A stretch of 64,000 nt of DNA from Humulus lupulus (Eukaryota; Streptophyta; Magnoliopsida; Rosales; Cannabaceae): NCBI RefSeq assembly GCF_963169125.1, contig NC_084795.1, forward strand, positions 94,608,911-94,672,910. The letters are read 5' to 3'. Shown here in pieces: positions 1 through 10,405 of this stretch. Positions within the stretch are counted from its first letter, which is position 1. The number at the start of each line of letters is the position of its first letter. The notes under the pieces were generated by a model. That model had not been told where the DNA came from. It made no database searches and was given only the letters and a program-made list of their open reading frames with translations. A program made the translations under genes and the position numbers.

Positions 1-244
1 TGCCACTGCCACTGCCAATGCCACTGCCACTGCCACTGCCACTGCCACTGCCACTACCACTGCCACTAACACTACTACTACTGCCACTGCCACTGCCACT
101 GCCACTGCCACTGCCACTGCCACTGCCACTACCACTACTACTACTACTACTACTACTGCTACTACTGCTACTACCACTGCCACTGCCACTTCCACTGCCA
201 CTACCACTCCCACTACCCCTACCCCTAACACTACTACTACTAGA
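1..244. repeat. CTGCCA / CTA microsatellite
   Basis: An almost pure hexanucleotide (CTGCCA) and trinucleotide (CTA) tract fills the left edge and continues beyond it. The purest CTGCCA runs are near 20-60 and 85-130, with CTA runs near 130-170. Reading it as protein gives only alternating Pro/Leu, so it is not a gene. It abuts LTR sequence that begins within about 40 bases, so it is either expanded inside that LTR or flanks its truncated end. Confidence 0.97.
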
Positions 245-1475
245 TATGTAAAAATCAGGGACTCTACAACAAATACCTAGCTCGGGGTGAGCCTAGGAGT
301 AATTTGGCAATTTAGTAAATTATTGGGATCGAGTAATAGGGAAATTATTTGGTAATTATTTGAGGATATTGGAAGTAACTTGAATTATAAGGCGTTGATT
401 TACGGGGTATATGGAAAATGACAAATTTTCCCTTGGGCATATGGAGGCAAGGCCTAGGCTAAGGGGCATTTACGTCATTTTGTGCGAATTTAGTGACTTA
501 GTCACTCTTTCCCTTGGCTAAAAGAAACCTCAAAATAGAGTATATAAAACAGAGTAGCTCCTTTCTCTTTCCCTCTCTTCACGACTTCTCTCTTCTCTCT
601 TAGCACCTTGAGAGATTTTGGATTTTGGAGGATGAAAAGCTCAAGGATTAAGAGGTTGAAGCCATAGTTTGGCTAAGGGACAGCTTGGGCTTGCAGACCA
701 TTGGTTTAAGGTAATGATTCTTTGAGTTTTGTTGTGAATTCTGTTTAAGTTCTTCATGTTCTTGAACTTCAATGCTCAAGTATGGATTTTTGAATCTAAG
801 TGGGTTATAGATCATGTTTAAGGATGGGTTTTGATGGTCTTGATGTATTGATGAGGTTTTGAGGTTGAATTGTAAGTTTAGGTTGTGTTTATATGTGATT
901 TTAGTGGCTTGAATTCAGAAGAAAACCCAAGGGATTCTGGGTTCATTGGTTGGCACCCCAGCGCTAGGCAGGGGAAGCCAAGGGGTGGATCTCTGACATG
1001 GGCGGCGCCCCAATGCTATCTTTGGGTGCCCCAACGCTAGTATAGTTTCAACAAAGCCTCTTTTTAGGGCTTGAGAGGACTTGGGGGCTTGAGGGATAGT
1101 TCCACCACCCCGTTGGGTAGGATTGGAAGTCCCGAGAGCACGAGAGTGGTCCTGGAGTTTGTTTTTAAGGATTGAATCTTATGAGATTATTATTTATGGT
1201 TGTGACTAGGTTATCGCTAGGGCTCGGGACAGGATCGTGCTTGAGGGTCGTTCATATTTAACTCGTGCTTGGACCAAAGGTAAGAAAACTACATTTGGTA
1301 TGTGATACATGTGATTATGGCTTGGCCAGGACTATTGAACAAGAATATGGATAGAACATGAACGCATGAGAATGTGCATGATTGTACTTATGCTTGTGAT
1401 TATTGATAAGCATGTTGAATAATTTGTATTTGGATATTTGATATATGATATATGCGTGTCTGCATTATCTGATTT
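245..1475 (+). repeat. LTR segment of gypsy element T1 (left part)
   Basis: This stretch aligns by eye with the middle of the Tekay-like LTRs elsewhere in the window. It has the 'agctcggggtgagcct' block near 280 (compare 23290), a pyrimidine-rich leader near 560-600, the 'ctaaggtaatg/aggtaag' splice-donor-like blocks, and the 'gggctcgggacaggatcgtgcttgag' block near 1220 (compare 10635 and 24470). It stops at 1475, where solo LTR K is inserted, and resumes at 3892. The 5' end is lost or replaced by the microsatellite. No coding capacity is seen. Confidence 0.75.
541..548 (+). promoter_or_regulatory. TATA box of T1 LTR
   Basis: TATATAAA lies just upstream of a CT-rich stretch (about 558-600), the usual LTR core-promoter layout. 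The transcription start would be about 30 bases downstream. Assigned from position and motif only. Confidence 0.55.
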
Positions 1476-3891
1476 TGTAACACCCTGGGTAACCAAGACA
1501 GTTACACTATGTGTTTAAAGTAGTGCAAGACTTGCTAATCAAGCCGTTTAGTTGAAAACGTGCTCTAAAAGTCATAAACAAGTTAGGGTTAAAAGATTTT
1601 GGACATAAACAGATAAATTTTCATTTAAATAAATTATTAGTATATGGGATCCCAAAAACAGGGTTAAAGGACAAATTTACAAACTTCCAAAAGTCAAATA
1701 CAAGCAAAGGATACTCTAATGAAAAAAATACACATTTTAGGTTTTCTGTCCCTGTACAATCCCTTGGCCGTGGCAGACGAGCAGCTGACAATGTACAACT
1801 CGCCCCCAGAGCTCTCTAACTCATGGTTGATCCATCTTACCCTTGCCTTTACCTGTACCACGTAGCACCCGTGAGCAAAGGCCCAGCAAGAAAACCATAT
1901 AGCATAGCATAAACAATGATGTCAATAAAATGATCCATAAAATAGTTAACCAATTATTCAACATGTCATAACAGTTACCTAATCAGAGAGGATAATCAAT
2001 GATTCACAAGCCATTCATTCCAGTATTTAACAAGCTATAAGCATCAGATTAGCAATGGTAAACATATCAATACTCATCAGTTTATCATAACCATCATACA
2101 ATACTCAGGGTCAACGCCCTTAGGCCGCACCCTCTACTTAACCCACTGACTCTGACTTGCTTAGGCCGAGCTCGATGTTAATCTTAGCTAATCCCAGCTC
2201 TCAGTGGCCGAGCCGCGTCCTATTCGCAAATATCAGCCCCTTCACTCTTAGGTCGTTTATTTCATGCTCTCACGACATATCATAATCATACAACATTTGT
2301 ATTCAATCATAGGGAATCTCAGTCCCAACACAGCAACACAAAAGGGTGCAGTTTTCTTACCTTTAATTTCGAGCGGAGGAAATAAAATGATTCCAAGCAT
2401 GATCCTCAACCCAGAGCCTTGGCGATAAACCTAGTCACAGAGAACAATGGGTATCCATCAACTTCTAATCCAAATAAATGCTTAGGAGATGAAAACCAAC
2501 CTTCGGGACATCAATTTCTACTAAACCGGGTAATAGAATTTTTCCCAAGTGCCTAGGTTCGAACCCCTGGGCCTTACCAATTTTAGAAACAATTCTAAGG
2601 CTAACATCCCGAAGCGGGTTTTCCCCAAGTCAGAGAGCAAGCACCCAAGCCAAAGGGGGAGGCGGGTCGCGACTTGGCCTAGTGGGTCGCAACGCACCCC
2701 CAAGTCAAAGGCCACGCCCAGACCAAAATGGCCACACGCGTCGCTGTGGCCCAGGCTGGCTCGCAGCGCGCCTCCTTCGAACCCAGAAAATTTGGGCTTT
2801 CTCCTCTTCTTCCTAGCCAAGAGCATCAAGAAACAAACCCAGAATTTCCCTAGTAAACCTCCTTAATTCAACTCCAAACTAGCTATGAATTCAAGACTAT
2901 ATCACAAATTTTTAATCACCATAACCTTAGAAATTAAACTACAATCACCACCCCAATCATCAACTATTATCACCCAAATACCTAGCATTAACACATGTTT
3001 TAAGCTTCAAATGACTTAGTTCTACTTAGTGAATTCAAAGGTGAGAAACAAAAGGTTTACCTGAATTGATGATCCCAACTCCCTGGTAATCTTGGTTGTC
3101 TTTAACTTAGCTTTCCCGTTAGCTTTATCCAAGCACAAACCCAACCTAAACCTTGAATTCTCCTCTGTTTTTCCCAGCTTAATCCCCTTGGTTCCAAAGC
3201 TTCATCTTCCTTCAAGGCCTACAAGAGTGAGAGAGAGATGGAGTGAAATTGGAGCCTTTTCCTCACATGTACAGTATGTTCTGAATATCCTTAGAGCCTA
3301 ACTGACCCTATCCTTACTCCACAACCAAATGACCAAGCTGCCTTTTAATTTAACTGGTCCTCAAGTGACTCATAGGGGTAAAAAGGTCATTCTCCCCCGG
3401 TTCACACTAATTCCTCAAATGTTCCCAATATCTACCAATTAATACTGTTGTCCAATTAATTACCAATTATTTACTCAATATCTAATAATTCCCAAGATAT
3501 CCCCTAAATTCCCAAAAATAACCTTAGGCTTCCCCCGAGCCGGGTATTAATCCTTGTTGTGACTATTTCGCCAATCTTCTCCTAGGACCATCTCGAGCCA
3601 TATACTGCAAATATATCCACATAATAATGTGGTCTCAACAATTTATCACATATAATCACATTTATGCCCTCAACGAGCCAAAATTACAAATATGCCCTTA
3701 TAAACTAAACAGGGCCCACATGTAAATTTAATACTCATAACACATGCATTTAATCACATCCATATAATCATATAATAATGTATACCACAACATCATGCAT
3801 TTAATCATTTAATCACACATATACCAATTATGCCCTCTCGACACGCTAATCAAGGCCCTTAAGCCTTATTTGCAAATTTTGGGTCGTTACA
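1476..3891 (-). mobile_element. Solo LTR K (Tekay-like gypsy family)
   Basis: On the minus strand this is a complete LTR of about 2.4 kb. It starts TGTAACGACCC (read from 3891) and ends ..GGGTGTTACA (at 1476), the same termini as the LTRs of element G. It is flanked by a perfect 5-bp target duplication, gattt (1471-1475 and 3892-3896). No internal region, primer site or second LTR is present, so it is a solo LTR left by LTR-LTR recombination. It interrupts T1. Apparent open frames of about 100 codons near 2520-2870 are unrelated to known proteins and are chance frames in GC-richer LTR sequence. Confidence 0.93.
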
Positions 3892-3896
3892 GATTT

Positions 3897-4795
3897 AGAA
3901 AAGCATTGACTTCAAAGTCAAGGGCGGAAATAACGCATTGAGCGCTGGTCAATATTATTATGCCTAACTAGGAGTGCATCATGCGCTTTTCTAACCCAAT
4001 GGTCATGGAAAACTCAGTGTCAGGTACGTTGGGGCAGCTCCAAGGCTGGTTATATAGAGAATAGGGCAATGGGCCCCAAGGTGACTTGTTAGTCCCATAT
4101 CCTAGGGCTGGGCCCCGTACTTCACTTATGAGTCAAGAACAGCATTAGCACGTTGAGTGCTAGTTGAAAAGCATTGACTTATAATTCAAGGACAGCAATA
4201 GCATTGAGCGCTGGTCGAAAAGCATTGACTTATAAGTCAAGGACGACAATAGCTTTGAGCGGTGATCGAAAAGCATTGACTTATGAGTAAAGGGTGGTAG
4301 TAGCATGTTGAGCGCTGGTCGAAAAGCAGGGACTTATGAGTCAAGGGTGGCAATAGCGCGTTGAGCGCTGGTCAATATGGTTATGCCTAACCAGGAGCGC
4401 ATCATACGCTTGTTCGACCCAATGGTCGTGGAAAACTCAGCGCCAGGTACGCTGGGCTAGCTCCAAGGCTAGTTATAAAGAGGATAGGGCAATGGACCCT
4501 ACGGTGACTTATTAGTCCCATATTCTAGGGTTGGGCCCCAGACTTGACTTATGAGTCAAGAACGACATTAACACGCTGAGTGCTGCTAAAATAACATTGA
4601 CTTATAAGTCAAAGACGGAAATAGCGTTGAGCGCTGGTCGAAAAGCATTTGCTTATAAGTTGAGGACAACAATAGCGTTGAGCGTTGGTCGAAATGCATT
4701 GACTTATGAGTCAAGGGCAGCAGTAGCATGTTGAGCGCTTGTCGAAAATCATTGACTTATGAGTTAAGGGCGGTAGTAGCGCGTTGAGCGCTGGC
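3897..4795 (+). repeat. Palindrome-rich tandem array 1 in T1 LTR
   Basis: This is a higher-order repeat. A block of about 210 bp (starting 'ttatgcctaac..ggagcgcatcat') is followed by about four degenerate subunits of 50-56 bp, each carrying a near-palindrome TTGACTTATRAGTCAA then 'gagcgctggtcgaaaa'. The large unit recurs at a spacing of about 425 bp (blocks starting near 3958 and 4383). Exact 16-bp palindromes are at 4225-4240 and 4597-4612. The array follows the K insertion directly and ends where a gag fragment begins. Confidence 0.88.
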
Positions 4796-6148
4796 TCAAC
4801 CTAAGGTTGAGAATAGGTGGGAATTTCTATATGAGAGATTTCAGGAATATTACCCTCCCGTTTTGAGGAAGGCCTAGACCCATTCAGAGATGAATAATGG
4901 ATGGGGATGATAAGTTCCATCCCGTATTTTATGGGGGTGGTAGGTCACGATAGGGTGATCTGTGCTACATATGTGTTACGGGAGGATGCCCAAACTTTGT
5001 GGGAAGTGGTATCCCAGACACAAAATACAGTTGTGTTGGAAAGAATTTCGGCAGTTCTTTAATGAACGGTATTATTATGATGTAGTTAATACTGCAAAGA
5101 CAAATGAATTTCTGAATCTGGTTTGTGGAAACACGATAGTAATAGAGTATGTTAACAAATTCAATGGGTTGGCCAAGTTTGCTTTTGATATGGTACCCAC
5201 GGACGTGGCTCTGAAAGAGCGATTTATCTAGGGCTTGAATTTCAGGATAGCTCAGGGCGTTAGAATCGCCCCAGTACATGAGATCTCTACGTATGCTCAG
5301 GTGGTAGGGATGGCTCTTCTTGTTGAAGGCATAGGAAATGAGATTGGGGGGAGAGTGCTAGAGAGCACGGAGCTCAAGCAGTGATACCTCCATTTATTGG
5401 ATCATGTAGGGATAGAGGCCCCAGTGATCAGAAAAGGAAAGTTAACAATGTATTCAGTACCCCTGGACTAGAAAAGGGGTTCTGAGATATTCAGATAGGC
5501 CATCAGGGCAAGGATGAGTACTGGAAACTCTACCCGAAATGCGCTTGGTATAAGAGGTGCCATCAAGGAGGATACCGAGAAAAGGCATGTTTCTTATGTG
5601 GGATGGTTGGGCACCTCAAGAGGTATTGCCCAGGGCTAAGGAAGGATGAACCAAAGGAGGCAGACAGGTTGACTCCATCTTGAGGGTTCGCTCTGACGCA
5701 ATCAGAGGCTGAAGCTGAGGCTGGACCCTCAATAGCGACAAGTCGACTTACTGGTTATGATTCTTATATTATGCTGATTGGTTTTTGTTCCATGTTGTTC
5801 TTTGTTTTGTTGCATTGAGTAGAGGCTCAGACTTGGTCTGTGGATTAAGTGGTTATGTTGTGAGGAGAATTTGGTACCATATTGGTAACTTTTAAGAGAT
5901 GGGTTAGATTATTGTGGGAAAAGATTCATCAGTTGACTTGATAGAGTTGGTTATGACCGACTTTTATATGATCTTGGATGGAGATTGGTTAGCCAAGTAT
6001 GGGGCAACGATAGATTGCAAGAAAATATGGTAACCCTTGAGCTTGAGGGTGAGAAACACTTTGTATTTGTTGGCATTGTGCATGGACCCCGTATACCTAT
6101 GATATTTGTACTTAGAGCTAGAGACCTATTGCAAGGGGGATGCATAGG
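4796..6148 (+). pseudogene. Gag-protease fragment of a Tekay-like element, embedded in T1 array
   Basis: The translation matches the gag of element G: an 'ENRWEFLYERF' block near 4810 (G has NRWEPLYERF), gag core at 4962-5231 ending in 'FAFDMVPTDVALKERFI', a CCHC zinc knuckle near 5590-5632 (CFLCGMVGHLKRYC, all four ligands present), and a post-protease segment at 5930-6150 with 'ILDGDWLAKYGATIDC'. Several stops and frameshifts break it, and the protease active site (DSG) is missing, so part of the protease is deleted. Both ends join the tandem array directly, with no primer site, LTR end or target duplication. Gag would form the particle and the knuckle bind RNA; this copy cannot. Confidence 0.85.
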
Positions 6149-6810
6149 AAGCACTCCTGGTCGAAAAGAATTGACTTATAAGTCAAGGACGGCAATAGCG
6201 TTGAGCGCTGGTCGATATGGTTATGCCTAACCAAAAGCGCATCAGACACTTTTCCGACCCAATGGTCGTGGAAAACTCAGCGCCATATACGCTGGGCCAA
6301 CTCTAAGGCTTGTTATATAGAGGATAGGGCAATGGGCCCCGAGGTGACTTATTAGTCCCATATCCTAGGGTTGGGCCCCATACTTGACTTATGAGTCAAG
6401 AATGACATTAGCACGCTGAGTGCTTATAAAAAAGCATTGACTTATAAGTCAAGGAAGGCAATAGCATTGAGCACTGGTCGAAAAGCATTGACTTATAAGT
6501 CAAGGATGGCAATAGCGTTGAGCGTTAGTCGAAAAGCATTGACTTATGAGTCAAGGGCGGCAGTAGAGAGTTGAGCGCTGGTCGAAAAGCATTGAATTAT
6601 GAGTCAAGGGTGGCAGTATCGTGCTGAGTGATGGTCGATATGGTTATGCCTAATTAGGAGCGTGACATAGGCTTGGTCAACCTATTAGTCATGGAAAACT
6701 AAAGTGCAAGGTATGCTGGGCCAACTCCAACGTTGGTTATACGGAGGATAGGGCAAAAGGCCTTGGGGTGACTTATTAATCCCATATCCTAGGGCGCTGA
6801 GGCCCGGTAT
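6149..6810 (+). repeat. Palindrome-rich tandem array 2 in T1 LTR
   Basis: Same higher-order repeat as array 1: 210-bp blocks near 6218 and 6643 (425 bp apart) with four 50-56 bp subunits between. Exact palindromes TTGACTTATAAGTCAA are at 6171-6186, 6437-6452 and 6488-6503, with near-perfect copies elsewhere. It runs into the D insertion at 6827, and related 'gattcattaatcatgt' sequence resumes at 11577. Confidence 0.88.
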
Positions 6811-6855
6811 AATTTATTAATCATGTTGTAACGACCCAAATTCGCTAATATGGCT

Positions 6856-8045
6856 TAAGGGCCTTGATTAGTGTGCCGGGAGGGCATAGTTGAGGTAAAT
6901 GTGATTTGAGTGAGTTTATTGATTTGGATGCATAATTATATGATTAAAAATGTTTGTATGATTATATTGATGTTAATGTGATATATATGGTATATGTGAG
7001 AACCACATTATTATGTGGGTAGGTTTGCAGAGCACGACCTGAGGCGATCCTAGGGGAGCTAGACAGCGGGAAAAGTCACAACGGGGCTTAGCAATTGACT
7101 TTGGATAAGTCAGGGGTATTTTAGGTATCGGGGAGTTATTTAGACTATCGGATTATGAAAATAAATATATGGAGATATATTTGAGGTTAGGAAGTCTAGG
7201 CGGGAATATTGGTGAATTTTACCGTTTTGTCTCGGGGGTGTTTCCGGCACCCCAAGCCTCGGGTTTGACCTAAGTGATAAAGGATAGACTTACAAAAAAA
7301 TAGAAAATAGTAGAAAGAAATAAACCGACCCTTTTTCCTTCTAAGCTCTTTTCTTTCTCTCAAGGAAACTAAGAAGAAAACACAAGGAACACTGAGAATT
7401 TTGGAGAAATTGCTGGAGTTTGAGCTGGGATTTCAGAAGAACTCAGAGGGGAAATTAGAGGCTAGCTCAAGGATTATCCAGGGAACATTTAATCAAGGCT
7501 AAGGTAAGAATTAAACTGTGTTTTGAAGTTAGAAACTTTGAGCTTTTGGTTGAGTAATGAGATGATTTTGATATTGATGTTTAAGGTTGAATTGGAGCTG
7601 GAAAACTTGGGAATTAATAGGGATTCTGCTTTGAAAAGGAGTTCAGCTGAAGAGGTAAGTTATAATTCATGATTTAGAGGCTTAAATTCGATTTTTGCAT
7701 GGGTGGTTTTAGTGTTTGAAGTTCTTGAGTTTTTGAAATTGAAGATGAGATTTCCATGAGTTTTAGGTTGAGTTTTCAGTTGAATTATGTTGTCTAAGTC
7801 ACTCTAAAAGTGTTGGTATTAATTGGTTTTGAATCAGGAAGCTTTGGGGTGATTTTGGGTAAGGTTTTAAGCTTTGAAATGGAGAGATTTCTGGGTTCGA
7901 AGGAAAGAATCACGGCTCTGTTCTAGAGCGCTGCGGCCCTAGGATGAAGATGAGCCAGGAGGGCTCGGCCAGGGGTGAGCGCTGTGGTGCCCAAAGCAAG
8001 GGCCGCGGCGCATGTCTTCTTCCAGGGAGGCCTTCGGGTCTGTTT
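6856..8045 (+). repeat. LTR D tandem unit 1
   Basis: First of three direct copies, starting at 'taagggccttgattagtgtg'. It includes the CT-rich leader near 7325-7365 and the splice-donor-like 'ggctaaggtaagaatt' block near 7497. It has the 'cccaaagcaagggccgcgg' segment near 8000. Confidence 0.93.
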
Positions 8046-9220
8046 TAAGGGCCTTGATTAGTGTGCATGGAGGGCATAGTTGAGTTAAATGTGATTTGAT
8101 TGAGTTTATTTATTTGGATGCATAATGATATGATTAAAAATGTTTGTATGATTATATTGATGTTAATGTGATATATATATATATGGTATACGTGAGAACC
8201 ACATTATTATGTGGGTAGGTTTGCAGAGCATGACCTGAGGCGATCCTTGGGAGCTAGACAGCGGGAAAAGTCAAAACGGGGCTTAGCAGTTGACTTTGGA
8301 TAAGTCAGTGGTATTTTAGGTATCGGGGAGTTATTTAGTATATCGGATTATGAAAATAAATATATGGAGATATATTTGTGGTTAGGAAGTCTAGGCGGGA
8401 ATATTGGGGAATTTTACCGTTTTTTCTTGGGGACGTTTCCGGCACCACGAGCCTCGGGTTTGACCTAAGTGATAAAGGATAGACTTACAAAAAAATAGAA
8501 AATAGTAGAAAGAAATAAACCGACCCTTTTTCCTTCTCAGCTCTTTTCTTTCTCTCAAGGAAACTAAGAAGAAAACACAAGGAACACTGAGAATTTTGAA
8601 GAAATTGCTGGAGTTTTAGCTGGGATTTCAGAAGAACTCAGAGGGGAAATTAGAGGCTAGCTCAAGGATTATCCAGGGAACATTTAATCAAGGCTAAGGT
8701 AAGAATTAAACTGTGTTTTGAAGTTAGAAACTTTGAGCTTTTGGTTGAGTAATGAGATGGTTGTGATATTGATGTTTAAGGTTGAATTGGAGCTGGAAAA
8801 CCTGGAAATTAACAGGGATTCTGCTTAGAAAAGGAGTGCAGCTGAAGAGGTAAGTTATAATTCATGATTTAGAGGCTTAAATTCGAGTTTTGCATGGCTG
8901 GTTTTAGTGTTTGAAGTTCTTGAGTTTCAGAAATTGAAGATGGGATTTCCATGAGTTTTAGGCTGAGTTTTCAGTTGAATTATGTTGTCTAAGTCACTCT
9001 AAAAGTGCTGGGAATAATTGGTTTTGAATCAGGAAGCTTTTGGGGTGATTTTGTGTAAGGTTTTAAGCTTGGAAATGGAGGGATTTATGGGTTCCAAGGG
9101 AAGGGTCGCGGCTCTGTTCTAGAGCGTTGCGGCCCTAGGAAGAAGATGAGCCAGGAGGGCTCGGCCAGGGGTGAGCGCCGCGGCGCGTGTCTTCTTCCAG
9201 GGAGGCCTTTGGGTCTATTT
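8046..9220 (+). repeat. LTR D tandem unit 2
   Basis: Second copy, nearly identical to unit 1. It lacks about 20 bp (the 'cccaaagcaagggccgcgg' segment) near 9178, apparently lost between two 'gcggcgc' runs, and has a longer AT dinucleotide run near 8170. Confidence 0.93.
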
Positions 9221-10405
9221 TAAGGGCCTTGATTAGTGTGCCGGGAGGGCATAGTTGAGTTAAATGTGATTTGAGTGAGTTTATTGATTTGGATGCATAA
9301 TTATATGATTAAAAATGTTTGTATGATTATATTGATGTTAATGTGATATATATATGGTATATGTGAGAACCACATTATTATGTGGGTAGGTTTGCAGAGC
9401 ACGACCTGAGGCGATCCTTGGGAGCTAAACAACGGGAAAAGTCACAACGGGGCTTAGCAGTTGACTTTGGATAAGTCAGGGGTATTTTAAGTATCGGGTA
9501 GTTATTTAGACTATCGTGTTATGAAAATAAATATATGGAGATATATTTGTGGTTAGGAAGTCTAGGCGGGAATATTGGGGAATTTTACCGTTTTGTCTCG
9601 GGGACGTTTCCGGCACCCCGAACCTCGAGTTTGACCTAAGTGATAAAGGATAGACTTACAAAAAAATAGAAAATAGTAGAAAGTAATAAACCAACCCTTT
9701 TTCCTTCTCAGCTCTTTTCTTTCTCTCAAGGAAACTAAGAAGAAAACACAAGGAACACTGAGAATTTTGGAGAAATTGCTGGAGTTTGAGCTGGGATTTC
9801 AGAAGAACTCAGAGGGGAAATTAGAGGCTAGCTCAAGGATTATCCAGGGAACATTTAATCAAGGCTAAGGTAAGAATTAAACTGTGTTTTGAAGTTAGAA
9901 ACTTTGAGCTTTTGGCTAAGTAATGAGATGATTTCGATATTCATGTTTAAGGTTGAATTGGAGCTAGAAAACTTGAGAATTAATAGGGATTCTGCTTAGA
10001 AAAGGAGTTCAGCTGAAGAGGTAAGTTATAATTCATGATTTAGAGGCTTAAATTCGAGTTTTGCATGGCTGGTTTTAGTGTTTGAAGTTCTTCAGTTTCA
10101 GAAATTGAAGATGGGATTTCCATGAGTTTTAGGTTGAGTTTTCAGTTGAATTATGTTGTCTAAGTCACTCTAAAAGTGCTGGGATGAATTGGTTTTGAAT
10201 CAGGAAGCTTTGGGGTGATTTTGTGTAAGGTTTTAAGCTTGGAAATGGAGGGATTTCTGGGTTCGAAGGGAAGGGCCACGACTCTATTCTTGAGCGCTGC
10301 GACCTTAGGATGAAGATGAGCCAGGAGGGCTCAGCCAGGGGTGAGCACCGCGGCGCCCAAAGCAAGGGACGCGGTGCGTGTCTTCTTCCAGGGAGGCCTT
10401 TGGGT
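9221..10405 (+). repeat. LTR D tandem unit 3
   Basis: Third copy, nearly identical to the others. It ends at 'gggtctgttttagggcagg', where single-copy LTR sequence continues. Units 1 and 2 instead pass from 'gggtct(g/a)tttt' straight into 'aagggccttgatt' of the next unit. Confidence 0.92.

Noticed and set aside
18..251. A 77-codon Pro/Leu open frame at the left edge
   Set aside because: It is the translation of a microsatellite; no start context, domain or complexity.
2521..2866. Overlapping frames of about 100 codons on both strands
   Set aside because: They lie inside solo LTR K, have no family similarity, and overlap each other; chance frames in a GC-richer patch.
3897..4795. Regular short repeats resembling a CRISPR array
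   Set aside because: Subunits are degenerate, have no unique spacers, sit in a plant retrotransposon LTR, and show a higher-order tandem structure.
6856..10405. Three similar kilobase blocks as three separate LTR elements
   Set aside because: Only the outer ends have LTR termini and a target duplication (catgt); the inner joints lack both, so it is one LTR with a tandem triplication.
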